64,000 nucleotides of DNA from Pedobacter psychroterrae (GTDB lineage: Bacteria; Bacteroidota; Bacteroidia; Sphingobacteriales; Sphingobacteriaceae): NCBI RefSeq assembly GCF_004331695.1, contig NZ_SJSL01000010.1, positions 61,452-125,451 on the forward strand. Reading direction: 5' to 3'. The notes below the pieces were generated by a model, which saw nothing but the letters and a program-made list of their open reading frames with translations, was not told the origin of the DNA and searched no databases. Shown here in pieces: positions 35,995 through 45,496 of the stretch (its first letter is position 1; each line of letters opens with the position of its first letter). The position numbers were made by a program, and so were the translations under genes.

Positions 35995-38900
35995 ATGTAT
36001 AAAAATTATACCAAAAAACTAGGTATACCTAACTCGTTATACCATAAAATACTGCTAATTATGCGCTTAACCACCGTCATTTTGATAGCATCCCTGGTGC
36101 AGGTCAGTGCTTCAACATTTGCACAGCGCATAACTATGGACCGGCGTAATGTAAGCCTGGAAACCATTTTAAAGGATATACGAACGCAGACTGGCTATAG
36201 CTTTGTGTATGACGTAATGGCTGTAAATAATGCGAAGAATGTAAGTGTATCAGTCACCGAAGCTGAAATTAATGATGTGCTGAACAAGGCTTTAAATGGT
36301 CTTGGGCTAGATTACAAGATTGACGGAAAGATCATTTCTATAAGACAACAAATTAATGAGGTTAAAAGCGGACAGACTTCTATTGAGATCCGCGGTAGGG
36401 TTGTAGATAATCAAGGCTATCCGCTTAGCGATGTTTCGGTTATCCTAAAGGGTACAAAAGTTGGTACAGCTACAGATATTGATGGTAATTATATTATTAA
36501 AGTGCCCGATCCAAATAGTGTGCTCATCTTTTCTTATGTGGGTTTTAAAACCCAGGAGATGCCGGTAAAAGAACAAAATAGAATCAATGTAGTTATGGAA
36601 ATGGGTATTTCCAATCTGGATGAAGTAGTACTTATTACTACAGGTTACCAGCGCATCAAACCGGAACAAAGTACCGGAAGTATCTCTACCCTACAGGAAA
36701 AGCAATTCAACTCCAGAATCAACACGACTGACTTCATCATCGGACTCCAAAATAAACTTCCTGGTCTCTTGGTTAACAATGACATTAAATACAAAGAAGA
36801 GCCACTCTTTCAAATCCGGGGTATTTCAACATTTAATGGAATCCGCAAGCCGCTGATCGTGGTAGACGGTTACCCAACTGAGCTTGAACTTGCTTCGATC
36901 AATCCAAACGAAATTGAATCTATCACCATTTTAAAGGATGCTGCGGCCGCTACAATCTATGGCGCCCGGTCCTCTAATGGGGTAATCGTCATAGAGCGAA
37001 AAAAAGCTAAGGCTGGCCGGTCCGTTGTAAACTTCAGGTCAACTGCAAGTTTTACGCCCAAAGAAAACTATGAAAGGTACCGCTGGGATAAAGACGGATT
37101 TAAAGCAACCGTAGAAAATGCCAAGGCAACTGCTGACTTCCAGGGTCCGATTCTTTGGGAATTCATGAAAGATCCTTATATGGGGTCTTACTTTACTTTC
37201 CCAACGCCGGTAAACATTTTGTCGCAAGGCACTGCTGGAGTAATAACGGAAGAAGAAGTTAACCGCCAACTGGATTCACTGGGTGCTTATAATAACACGA
37301 AAGATTATAGTCGGCTATTCCTGCGTACTGCAGTCACACAGACCTATAATGTTGATCTGTCGGGCGGCAGCGACAAAGCGCTTTATTACTTCTCTTCCAA
37401 TTATGTAGGCGGCAGATCTGCACAAATTAAAAATGACAATAACCGCTTCCAGGTTACTGGCCGGACCTTATTCAATCTTTCTAAAAAAATTTCATTTGAA
37501 GTTGGTACCAGTTACCAAGAGCTCAGAAAAAATGCTGCGCCTGTCCCAGGGATAGAATCCCTGTATGCTTATGAGCGTTTACAGGACGAAAATGGAAACC
37601 ATTCACCCGTTTTCAGTAATTCCTTTGTAAACCCATATTATAACCAGACACTGATTGACGCGGGTCTTAGTGACAACCTGTATTATCCGCTTCAGGAAGT
37701 GAATGAAGTATCGGAGAAAACACACGGAATGAATACCCGGATCACTGCTGATTTAAGGTATAATATCTTGAAAGACCTAAATCTTCATATCGGTGGTGTG
37801 TATGAGAGAGCAAAATCAGAAGCCAATAATCTGGCGACTGAAAATTCATCCATCGTCCGTCAGTTTATGAATTACTATGCGGAAGATGACTTTATGGGAG
37901 GTTATAAGTACAATTTCCCTAAGGGTAGCTTTCTGAGGAATTCGCTGACTGATAACCGGAGTTATACTGCAAGGGCTCAGCTGAATTATGATAAGCAATT
38001 TGCCGGGGATCATTTCATAAACCTGATCGCAGGAGGCGAAATACGCGATATCGTAGACAAGTCACATGCTTCAGCCATCATCGGTTATGACGATCAGACG
38101 CTCATTCACGAGTCTGTAGATTATAAGTATTTGGATACCTATACGGGCTATGCAATGGCTATGTTTGCACCATTTAACCCTTACGCCTCGTATCAAGATC
38201 TGTTTAGATTAACGGAAAATGTCAACCGCTTCGTTTCCGTTTATTCCAACCTGATTTATACATTCAAAGAAAAATATTCACTCTCAGGAAGCTTACGGGT
38301 CGATCAGTCGAACCTTTTCGGTACAGACCCAAAATATCAATATAAACCCCTATGGTCTTTAGGAGCCGGGTGGAATATTGATCGGGAAAATTTCCTGCAA
38401 GGGGCTAGTTGGTTGAATGCGCTTAAGCTTCGTGCGGCGTATGGTTTCAATGGGAATGTCGCCAAGAATTCGCTTCCTCAGGTAATTGCACAGGCGTCTA
38501 ACAATTTTTTCAATCAAAATAATCCCGTTCGTTCACTTTTCCTGTTGTCTCACGCTAACAGCGGATTAAGGTGGGAGAAAACGAACAACATCAATATCGG
38601 AGTGGACTACTCGATTTTCAAAAACATCACCGGTAATGTTGAGTACTATCGCAAGAAAAGTACCGATCTTTTGGCTACCAGCCAGATTGATCCTTCAAAG
38701 GGAGGAAGTTTCGCTACGATCAACCAGGCCTCAGTTCAGAATACCGGACTGGAATTTAACCTGAATGCCAACTGGATCAGCCACCGAAAGTTCAATTGGA
38801 ACAGCGGTCTTGTCATGGCACATAACGAAAACAAAGTGCTGCAATTCTACCATGTAGAGCCAGCTCTGCGGGCAAGGACTATCGGTCGTCCGTTGGGGGC

Positions 38901-39495
38901 CATCTTTAACTACCACCATGCTGGCCTTGATGCGGATGGAGAAATGCTGATCACGGATAAAAACGGTGTCAATCAGAAATTCACACCAGAACTTTACAAT
39001 GAAGGTATTTTGTTTGCAGGAAATCGTATTCCCTCTTTCAATATGGGCCTAAGTAACCGTTTTGATATTGGCAGGTTTTGCCTGTATGGGATGGTTAACT
39101 ATTTTGGAGGCATGGTAACTGAGCTGCCCATACCGGATGCAGGTGCAGTGAGGCCGATAGAAGGAGTAAACAATTTTTGGAAAGCACCGGGTGATGAGGC
39201 CAATCCGGATCTGTTACCAAAACAACGTTATCTATACACCAGCTGGCTGGCACGTTCAGATAAATACACGGTTAATGCCGCCTATTTTACGCTTGGGGAC
39301 ATCACCACCGCATATAGTTTTAAAGGCATGGGATGGACCAGGAAAGCGGGGCTCAGCGATCTCGAAGTAAAATTGCAGGCCTCTAATCTCTATACGGTAG
39401 CGCTCAATAAACAGAATTTCAGTCTGGCCACGGGCTCTTTTGCGAAGTCCTATCTCACGCCAACCTATAGTTTTTTTGTAAATGTCAGTTTCTAG
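35995..39495 (+). CDS. SusC/RagA-family TonB-linked outer membrane receptor with STN domain
   Basis: 1166 residues. A long signal peptide (hydrophobic core near residues 22-40, ending STFAQ) is followed by an STN/secretin-like signalling domain (about 45-115), a carboxypeptidase-like regulatory beta-sandwich (about 125-205: IEIRGRVVDNQGYPLSDVSV), a TonB-box-like LDEVVLITTGYQ near 206, the plug (PLIVVDGYPTEL, ILKDAAAATIYGARSSNGVI) and a 22-strand-type beta-barrel ending in Phe. It imports a large ligand across the outer membrane with its SusD partner. The STN domain fits the upstream FecI/FecR pair. Unlike most such loci, no degradative enzyme is encoded nearby. Confidence 0.96.
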   Translation: MYKNYTKKLGIPNSLYHKILLIMRLTTVILIASLVQVSASTFAQRITMDRRNVSLETILKDIRTQTGYSFVYDVMAVNNAKNVSVSVTEAEINDVLNKALNGLGLDYKIDGKIISIRQQINEVKSGQTSIEIRGRVVDNQGYPLSDVSVILKGTKVGTATDIDGNYIIKVPDPNSVLIFSYVGFKTQEMPVKEQNRINVVMEMGISNLDEVVLITTGYQRIKPEQSTGSISTLQEKQFNSRINTTDFIIGLQNKLPGLLVNNDIKYKEEPLFQIRGISTFNGIRKPLIVVDGYPTELELASINPNEIESITILKDAAAATIYGARSSNGVIVIERKKAKAGRSVVNFRSTASFTPKENYERYRWDKDGFKATVENAKATADFQGPILWEFMKDPYMGSYFTFPTPVNILSQGTAGVITEEEVNRQLDSLGAYNNTKDYSRLFLRTAVTQTYNVDLSGGSDKALYYFSSNYVGGRSAQIKNDNNRFQVTGRTLFNLSKKISFEVGTSYQELRKNAAPVPGIESLYAYERLQDENGNHSPVFSNSFVNPYYNQTLIDAGLSDNLYYPLQEVNEVSEKTHGMNTRITADLRYNILKDLNLHIGGVYERAKSEANNLATENSSIVRQFMNYYAEDDFMGGYKYNFPKGSFLRNSLTDNRSYTARAQLNYDKQFAGDHFINLIAGGEIRDIVDKSHASAIIGYDDQTLIHESVDYKYLDTYTGYAMAMFAPFNPYASYQDLFRLTENVNRFVSVYSNLIYTFKEKYSLSGSLRVDQSNLFGTDPKYQYKPLWSLGAGWNIDRENFLQGASWLNALKLRAAYGFNGNVAKNSLPQVIAQASNNFFNQNNPVRSLFLLSHANSGLRWEKTNNINIGVDYSIFKNITGNVEYYRKKSTDLLATSQIDPSKGGSFATINQASVQNTGLEFNLNANWISHRKFNWNSGLVMAHNENKVLQFYHVEPALRARTIGRPLGAIFNYHHAGLDADGEMLITDKNGVNQKFTPELYNEGILFAGNRIPSFNMGLSNRFDIGRFCLYGMVNYFGGMVTELPIPDAGAVRPIEGVNNFWKAPGDEANPDLLPKQRYLYTSWLARSDKYTVNAAYFTLGDITTAYSFKGMGWTRKAGLSDLEVKLQASNLYTVALNKQNFSLATGSFAKSYLTPTYSFFVNVSF

Positions 39496-39516
39496 ATTAC
39501 CTAAACACTAAAAAAG

Positions 39517-40899
39517 ATGAACTTAAATATATACAAGCGGTTGTTACCAATGCTGATTCTGGCACTCATGCTAGGTTCATGCAAAAAATATCTTGGCATA
39601 GAACCTAAAGGTGTTCAGTTGCTGAAAACTGTAAAGGATTTCGACTTATGGCTGAATGATCGGGAAATTACGGGTAACCTGCCTGAGCCGATAAACCTGC
39701 TGGCAGATAATATTGACCTGGCAAATGTAGAGCTTCCATTAGATGCGGTTAATGAAAGGGTATTCACCTGGCAGCCACAGTTTGCCGAGGATCAATTTGC
39801 GGGAGAGGCAGTGATATGGAAGGACTTTTACCGGGAGATTTATTATTACAATACCTTAATCAACAATATCGATGAAGCTACTGATGGCACGGAAACCCAA
39901 AAGAAGAGTTTAAAGGCAGAGGCCCTGTTAGGAAGAGCTTTTTGTTATCTCTATCTCGTAAATTTCTACGGGAAGGTTTTCAACCCAGGTTCGGCCTCAT
40001 CAGATCTCGCTGTACCGTTCGTAACTTCTCATGACTTGAATGATCCTACGCCTCCGCGCAGAAGCGTAAAGGAAATCTATGAACACATTATCAATGATAT
40101 TACCGCAGCTATTCCTGATCTTCCGGCTAGTAACATTAAAAATCGTTTCAGAGGGAGTATTGCTGCGGGCTATGGCGTACTTGCCAGGACCTATCAGTTT
40201 ATGGGCGACTATGTAAAGGCTGCAGAGAATGCACAAAAGGCACTGACTGCAGGATCGAGTACCATCATGGATTTCACCAAGATGACTAATTCGAGTCAAA
40301 TTGGCGATCTTACCGTGCGTCCTGACGTCTTTTATGCAAGGGTCAGCGTGGCCTACAATCAGGAGAAAATCCCTACCATTGCTTTCCTGAAGACTTTTGA
40401 TGTAAACGATTTACGCCTGAAATTCTATTATAATAACCTGGGCAATTATACCTATCCAACCAGAGGTTTGGTGAAATACCGTTCCTCAGGTTTGCAAGGT
40501 GGGACGGCTACCATAAGCTGGGGGCCTACCGTTGCCGAGATGGAACTGATCCTCGCCGAGTCGGCCGCCAGGGGAAATGACCTACCGCTTGCCCTCGATC
40601 ACTTAGATGTTTTGCGCAAAAAGCGCTTTCCGGCAAGCGCTTACCAAAAGTACAGCTCGAATAACCGGGACCAAGTGCTGCAGAAAATCATGCAGGAGCG
40701 GAGCTTTGAATTCCCTTACAACGGGATGCGCTGGATAGACATGCGCAGGATGGATGCCGAAGGAAAGATGCAGGAGGTTTCGCGGCTCGACAAAAACAAT
40801 AATGTGATCGCTACCCTTTCGCCGGGAAGCCAAAGATACACCCTCCAAATTCCAGTTCAGGTAACCTTATTTAATCCGGGCTGGCCCCAAAACCCTTAG
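39517..40899 (+). CDS. RagB/SusD-family outer membrane lipoprotein
   Basis: 460 residues, at the short end for the family (often 500-600). The lipobox is LMLGSC with Cys22. The N-terminal SusD-like domain with TPR helices includes LLGRAFCYLYLVNFYGKVF, and the C-terminal part contains RSFEFPYNGMRWIDMRRMD and a closing PGWPQNP. It caps the SusC-like receptor and captures the ligand at the surface. It starts 21 nt after susC and is followed 28 nt later by the ABC ATPase gene, so it is probably in one transcript with the downstream genes. Confidence 0.94.
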   Translation: MNLNIYKRLLPMLILALMLGSCKKYLGIEPKGVQLLKTVKDFDLWLNDREITGNLPEPINLLADNIDLANVELPLDAVNERVFTWQPQFAEDQFAGEAVIWKDFYREIYYYNTLINNIDEATDGTETQKKSLKAEALLGRAFCYLYLVNFYGKVFNPGSASSDLAVPFVTSHDLNDPTPPRRSVKEIYEHIINDITAAIPDLPASNIKNRFRGSIAAGYGVLARTYQFMGDYVKAAENAQKALTAGSSTIMDFTKMTNSSQIGDLTVRPDVFYARVSVAYNQEKIPTIAFLKTFDVNDLRLKFYYNNLGNYTYPTRGLVKYRSSGLQGGTATISWGPTVAEMELILAESAARGNDLPLALDHLDVLRKKRFPASAYQKYSSNNRDQVLQKIMQERSFEFPYNGMRWIDMRRMDAEGKMQEVSRLDKNNNVIATLSPGSQRYTLQIPVQVTLFNPGWPQNP

Positions 40900-40927
40900 C
40901 ATACCAACATTTAAAAAATAGCCATTT

Positions 40928-41845
40928 ATGGACACATCATTAATTAGCGTGAGCAATTTGTCTCATCGCTACAACACGCAATGGGCTGTTCGCGGCGTAA
41001 GCTTCGACCTGCCTAAGACCGGAATCTACGGATTATTGGGTTCCAATGGTGCTGGCAAATCGACCACGATGAACGTCATGAGCGGGGTTCTGAAGCAGAC
41101 AGAAGGTGAGGTAATTGTGGGCGGCATCAGTCTAAGCAAAGACCCGATTGCTGCTAAAAAACTCATCGGATTCCTGCCCCAGCATGCTCCTTTGCACCCT
41201 GATACCACCGTAGAGGAGTATCTAACAAACTGCGGCAGGCTACGGAAAATACCCGGGAACGAGCTAAAGGCGGCGGTAAATGAAGTTATGGAAAAAGTCT
41301 CCATTGCTCATTTCTCCAAACGGCTGATCCGGAACCTTTCCGGGGGCTATCAGCAAAGGGTAGGCATTGCTCAGGCAATCATTCATAAGCCCGCGCTGAT
41401 TATTCTCGACGAACCCACCAACGGACTGGATCCAAACCAGATCATTGAAGTCAGAAAACTGGTGAAGGATATCGCCAAAGAGCGTGCAGTCATATTTTCC
41501 ACACACATCCTTACCGAGGTTCACGCTATATGCGATCATATCCTGATGATTGACCGGGGAAAGCTCGTTTTCTCTGGCAGAACCCAGGAATTTGATGAGT
41601 ATTTAAAACCTGATACCCTTTTTGTGCGGCTGCTGTCAGCGCCGCCTGTCGAGGAGCTTCTTCACGTCGAAGGGGTAAACAGTGCCGAGCATCTTGGAGG
41701 CGCAGATTACCGGTTGAAGATCGTTAATGCCAGCGGTATCGCTGAAAGGATCGTATCTGAAAGCGTTCGCAGGAATTGGAGGATGGAGGCGATACATGCA
41801 GAGAAAACTTCCCTGAATGATGTTTTTTCAGAGTTGTCAAAATAA
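40928..41845 (+). CDS. ABC transporter ATP-binding protein (GldA-like)
   Basis: 305 residues. Walker A is GSNGAGKSTT (about residues 38-47), the Q-loop lies in GFLPQHAPLH, the ABC signature is LSGGYQQRV, Walker B is LIILDEPTNGLD, and the switch His is in FSTHIL. The C-terminal ~80 residues form the regulatory extension found in GldA and CcmA-like ATPases that serve ABC-2 exporters. It pairs with the next gene, which encodes the membrane partner, and energises either export or mechanical work at the inner membrane. Confidence 0.93.
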   Translation: MDTSLISVSNLSHRYNTQWAVRGVSFDLPKTGIYGLLGSNGAGKSTTMNVMSGVLKQTEGEVIVGGISLSKDPIAAKKLIGFLPQHAPLHPDTTVEEYLTNCGRLRKIPGNELKAAVNEVMEKVSIAHFSKRLIRNLSGGYQQRVGIAQAIIHKPALIILDEPTNGLDPNQIIEVRKLVKDIAKERAVIFSTHILTEVHAICDHILMIDRGKLVFSGRTQEFDEYLKPDTLFVRLLSAPPVEELLHVEGVNSAEHLGGADYRLKIVNASGIAERIVSESVRRNWRMEAIHAEKTSLNDVFSELSK

Positions 41846-41865
41846 AAATAGAAAGAAACTAAAAT

Positions 41866-44178
41866 ATGAAAGCAATAATAGATGTCGCCAGAATAGAACT
41901 CCAGAAAATGTTCTATTCTCCCATCGCATGGCTAATCCTCATTACCTTTGCGGTACATGCCGGGCTCTTGTTTATGGTGGGCGTAAATTTTTATATAAAC
42001 TCAGCGGAACTGGGTTTCCCATTCGACAATATCACATACGATCTGTATGCAAATCCAAATGGGGGCTTGCTTCCTGGAATGGCCAATAACCTGTACATGT
42101 ATATACCCTTGGTTACGATGGGTCTGTTAAGTCATGAGTTCTCCTCGGGATCCATCAAGCTGTTGTATTCCTCACCGGTAACCAACCTTCAAATCGTTTT
42201 GGGCAAGTTCCTGAGTATGCTGATTTTCAATCTCTCGATGGTGGTAATGCTTATTCCAGAAGTCTTGTTTGGATTTATCAATATAGAGAATTTTGATTAT
42301 CCGATTGTATTGACCGCACTGTTAGGTATCTATTTGATGATGTCCACTTATTCGGCGATAGGGTTGTTCATGTCTTCCCTAACTTCTTACCAGATCGGTG
42401 CGGCTATAGGTACATTGGTAGTTCTTGCCGGCTTGGGTTATGTTGACAGGCTGTGGCAGGACATAGACTTTGTGCGCGACGTGACTTTTTGGTTAAGCAT
42501 TGTAGCTCGTGTAAATCCAATGATAAGCGGACTCATCTTAAGCATAGATATCGTATACCTCATCGTCATCCCGATGATGTTTATCGCCTTTACCACATTC
42601 AGGTTAAAGGGAATCCGGGAAAAGACGAGCAAATCCGTGTCCTTTCTTCGGTATGCAGGAGCGTTTGCCATTGTCGCAGTCGTGGGATACATCTGTAGCA
42701 TTCCTTCCCTGATGACCTTTCATGATTCCACGAACACTAAGGTACATACGCTGACGAAGGAAAGTCAAAAGGTCATGTCAAAACTTAAAGACAGGGTTAC
42801 CGTTACCAACTATGTTAACCTTTTTGAATGGGGGAACTTTGTTTCTCCCTCTACCCAGAAGCTCGACATGCTTCGATTTGACAGGTACAACTACTTTTAC
42901 CCCAATATCAAGTATGTATACAAATATTATTATGGTGTGCAGACTGCTCCTTACTTCAATAAAATACATAAAAGCCGGTTCAAGGGGTTAACATTGGATC
43001 AAACGATAGAGAAGGTTGCAAATACCTACGAAGTCGAAAAAGACATCTTCAGGCCAGGTTCCGATTACAAGAAAGAAATTGACCTCGTTGCAGAACAAAA
43101 TACCTTTGTAGCCAAGATCACTACTGAAGACGGAAGATCTACCTTATTGAGGACATATAACGACAATTCCAGGTTTCCGGATGAGGCGGAAATGACAGCA
43201 GCCTTCAAAAGCCTGGTCATGACCCTGCCCAAGGCAGCTTTTGTGACCGGACATCAGGAAAGACTCTTGGAAGACATCGGCGCACGCAGCTACTCCAGCC
43301 TTACGAACGATATCAAAGTGCGTCGTGCCTTGATTAATAACGGAATGGGGATAGAGCAATGTAATTTGTCATCACCCGTTCCTAAAGACATTGATATTTT
43401 GGTGATTGCTGAAGCGAAGACGCCTTATTCTGCCGGAGAGGTTAAAAACCTCAATGATTACATTGAGCGGGGTGGAAATTTGGTGATCGCCGGTGATCGT
43501 AAAAGACAAGAATTTATGAATCCCCTGGTGGCCCGTTTCGGAGTTAGCTTCATGCCAGGTCAACTGGTTGAGCATAACCTAAAAATGAGCATGGATATGA
43601 TCACTGCCGCATTTACAGAACAAGGCAGAAAACTAGCGTATATTTTCGACGATCCAAGGATCTGGCTTGGTATGCCTGGAGCAGTGGGGATAACTTACAA
43701 AGCTAGACCTGATTTCAAGTACATTCCGATGCTGACTACCGATACCTTGAAGGACCTGAAACAAGTAGATTCAGTAGGTTCCTGGGACGAATTGACGCCT
43801 ACCGAGTTTAATGATGAAGTTCCACATTTCAATCCGGAAACAGGTGATTCAGCTGGACCACTGGTTACCGGACTCGCGTTGACCAGGAATATCCACGGCA
43901 AAACGCAGAAAATTGCAATTTTTGGTGATGCAGACTGGCTAAGTAATGCGATGCTGCAGAATGCTAACTCCTACAATAACAAACTGGCTGCCGGATTATT
44001 CTACTGGTTATCAGATAATAAAGTACCTATCGATGTTCGCCGGCCAAATCCGATTGATACTAAAGTCTTTTTGAAGAAAGCTGACGCGCCGTTTTACAAC
44101 TACCTGTATAAATTTGTCATACCGGCCATACTTATTGCTGCTTTTGTGATCATCTGGCTGCGCCGGAAAAGACGATAA
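41866..44178 (+). CDS. ABC-2 permease fused to a GldG-type periplasmic domain
   Basis: 770 residues. The N-terminal ~245 residues are an ABC-2/GldF-like permease with six hydrophobic segments (first at about 19-39, KMFYSPIAWLILITFAVHA). A further helix (about 262-280) leads to a periplasmic domain of about 450 residues of the GldG/ABC-type uncharacterised transport system family, with the landmarks VTGHQERLLED, VIAEAKTPYSAGEVKNLNDY and GGNLVIAGDR. It ends in a transmembrane helix (about 745-764) and a basic RRKRR tail. In gliding bacteria GldF and GldG are separate; here they are fused. It starts 20 nt after the ATPase gene and ends 25 nt before the first MutS-like gene. Confidence 0.9.
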   Translation: MKAIIDVARIELQKMFYSPIAWLILITFAVHAGLLFMVGVNFYINSAELGFPFDNITYDLYANPNGGLLPGMANNLYMYIPLVTMGLLSHEFSSGSIKLLYSSPVTNLQIVLGKFLSMLIFNLSMVVMLIPEVLFGFINIENFDYPIVLTALLGIYLMMSTYSAIGLFMSSLTSYQIGAAIGTLVVLAGLGYVDRLWQDIDFVRDVTFWLSIVARVNPMISGLILSIDIVYLIVIPMMFIAFTTFRLKGIREKTSKSVSFLRYAGAFAIVAVVGYICSIPSLMTFHDSTNTKVHTLTKESQKVMSKLKDRVTVTNYVNLFEWGNFVSPSTQKLDMLRFDRYNYFYPNIKYVYKYYYGVQTAPYFNKIHKSRFKGLTLDQTIEKVANTYEVEKDIFRPGSDYKKEIDLVAEQNTFVAKITTEDGRSTLLRTYNDNSRFPDEAEMTAAFKSLVMTLPKAAFVTGHQERLLEDIGARSYSSLTNDIKVRRALINNGMGIEQCNLSSPVPKDIDILVIAEAKTPYSAGEVKNLNDYIERGGNLVIAGDRKRQEFMNPLVARFGVSFMPGQLVEHNLKMSMDMITAAFTEQGRKLAYIFDDPRIWLGMPGAVGITYKARPDFKYIPMLTTDTLKDLKQVDSVGSWDELTPTEFNDEVPHFNPETGDSAGPLVTGLALTRNIHGKTQKIAIFGDADWLSNAMLQNANSYNNKLAAGLFYWLSDNKVPIDVRRPNPIDTKVFLKKADAPFYNYLYKFVIPAILIAAFVIIWLRRKRR

Positions 44179-44203
44179 TCGCCTACCGAATTAAAAACAA
44201 ATA

Positions 44204-45496
44204 ATGTTACTACAAACAGACAGTCAGACCATTGAGGATCTCCGGCTATTTTCCAGGCAGGACCAAAAGGGGATATACGAATTATATAACAACACATTTA
44301 CCCGAGGCGGGGAGGAACTGCTCGAAAGCATGTTTCGCGGTCCCTTATCAGATCTTGAAGCGATCCGGAGCAGGGCAGCAATCATCGGGGCCTTTGGTAA
44401 ATTAAAAACGCGCTTTCCTTTTGAAGGCTGGCTGCTGGACAATGTCGAGAAATACATGCTTCAAGCCAAGGAACTCAATGAAGGGAAAAAGCCAGATCTG
44501 AGTGAGAAGGAGACCGCTGCGGGTGTAGGTGCCGTAATTGAATTGTTCCATCTGCTGCGTGAATTTCTCGAGAAAGGCGATTTGAAAAATATCACAGGGC
44601 TGGAAAATGAACGGGCAGAGGTGATGTCGGTTTTAAATGAAGTATCCCTGACACCTGTGTTTAAAGAACAGGCGAAAGCAAAGCTGTCGTATGCCGCCTC
44701 GACGGCATACGATGTATTGTTTCGCGTTCGTGAAAAAGAAAAGGTAATCAGGGTACTGCAATTTATCTACCTCATCGACGTCTATATTTCAGTTGCGAAT
44801 GTGGCTGGGAAATACAATTTTGTGTTTCCTGTACCACAGCCCAAGCATTCAGGCGTCTTGGACTTGGAAGGCGTCTACCATCCAGAGCTAAAAAATCCTG
44901 TTGCCAATAGCCTCAGTATGAATGCAGATAAAACCGTGGTCTTCCTTACAGGGGCGAACATGGCAGGTAAAAGTACCTTCCTGAGGTCGTTTAGCACGGC
45001 CCTATACGTCGCACATATGGGTTTTCCTGTGGCCGCTAAGCGGATGGAATTCGCGGTTATGGACGGGATATACACGACCATCAACCTCCCGGATAACCTA
45101 GGTATCGGCGCCAGCCACTTCTATGCGGAGGTACTGCGCGTTAAAAAGATGGCTATCGAACTAGGTTCCGGTAAGTCCATTTTCGTGCTGTTTGACGAGC
45201 TATTTAGGGGTACCAATGTGAAAGATGCACATGAGGGGACGGTGGAAGTTACCCGGGCATTTGCTGAGATGAAAACCAGTAGGTTTATCATTTCCTCGCA
45301 CATTGTCGAGGCGGCGGCGGAGCTCTGTAAAAAAGAGAACATAGGCTTTCATTACCTCCCCACTGTCATGAACGGTGCAATGCCGGTATATACATATACC
45401 CTGAAAGAAGGCGTGACTGACGACCGCCATGGAATGATCATTATACGTAACGAAGGTATCCTGGAGACCTTGAAAAATGGAAACAAAAATGGCTAA
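44204..45496 (+). CDS. Short MutS-family ATPase, first of a tandem pair
   Basis: 430 residues. The C-terminal half is a MutS ABC-type ATPase domain: Walker A TGANMAGKSTFLRS near residue 250, Walker B LFDELFRGTNVKDA near 328, and the following SSHIVEAAA switch segment. The N-terminal ~220 residues are helical, resembling the core/lever domain. The mismatch-binding domain I (FxE motif), connector, clamp and C-terminal HTH of canonical MutS (about 850 residues) are absent, so mismatch repair is unlikely. It overlaps the second MutS-like gene by 20 nt, suggesting a heterodimer. Its place after an ABC exporter and SusCD is unusual, and the function is unknown. Confidence 0.88.
   Translation: MLLQTDSQTIEDLRLFSRQDQKGIYELYNNTFTRGGEELLESMFRGPLSDLEAIRSRAAIIGAFGKLKTRFPFEGWLLDNVEKYMLQAKELNEGKKPDLSEKETAAGVGAVIELFHLLREFLEKGDLKNITGLENERAEVMSVLNEVSLTPVFKEQAKAKLSYAASTAYDVLFRVREKEKVIRVLQFIYLIDVYISVANVAGKYNFVFPVPQPKHSGVLDLEGVYHPELKNPVANSLSMNADKTVVFLTGANMAGKSTFLRSFSTALYVAHMGFPVAAKRMEFAVMDGIYTTINLPDNLGIGASHFYAEVLRVKKMAIELGSGKSIFVLFDELFRGTNVKDAHEGTVEVTRAFAEMKTSRFIISSHIVEAAAELCKKENIGFHYLPTVMNGAMPVYTYTLKEGVTDDRHGMIIIRNEGILETLKNGNKNG

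Noticed and set aside
33978..41000. Classical polysaccharide utilisation locus
   Set aside because: There is no glycoside hydrolase, lyase, esterase or surface glycan-binding protein gene beside the SusC/SusD pair; the nearest CAZyme (GH127) is separated by the palindrome and gene remnants.
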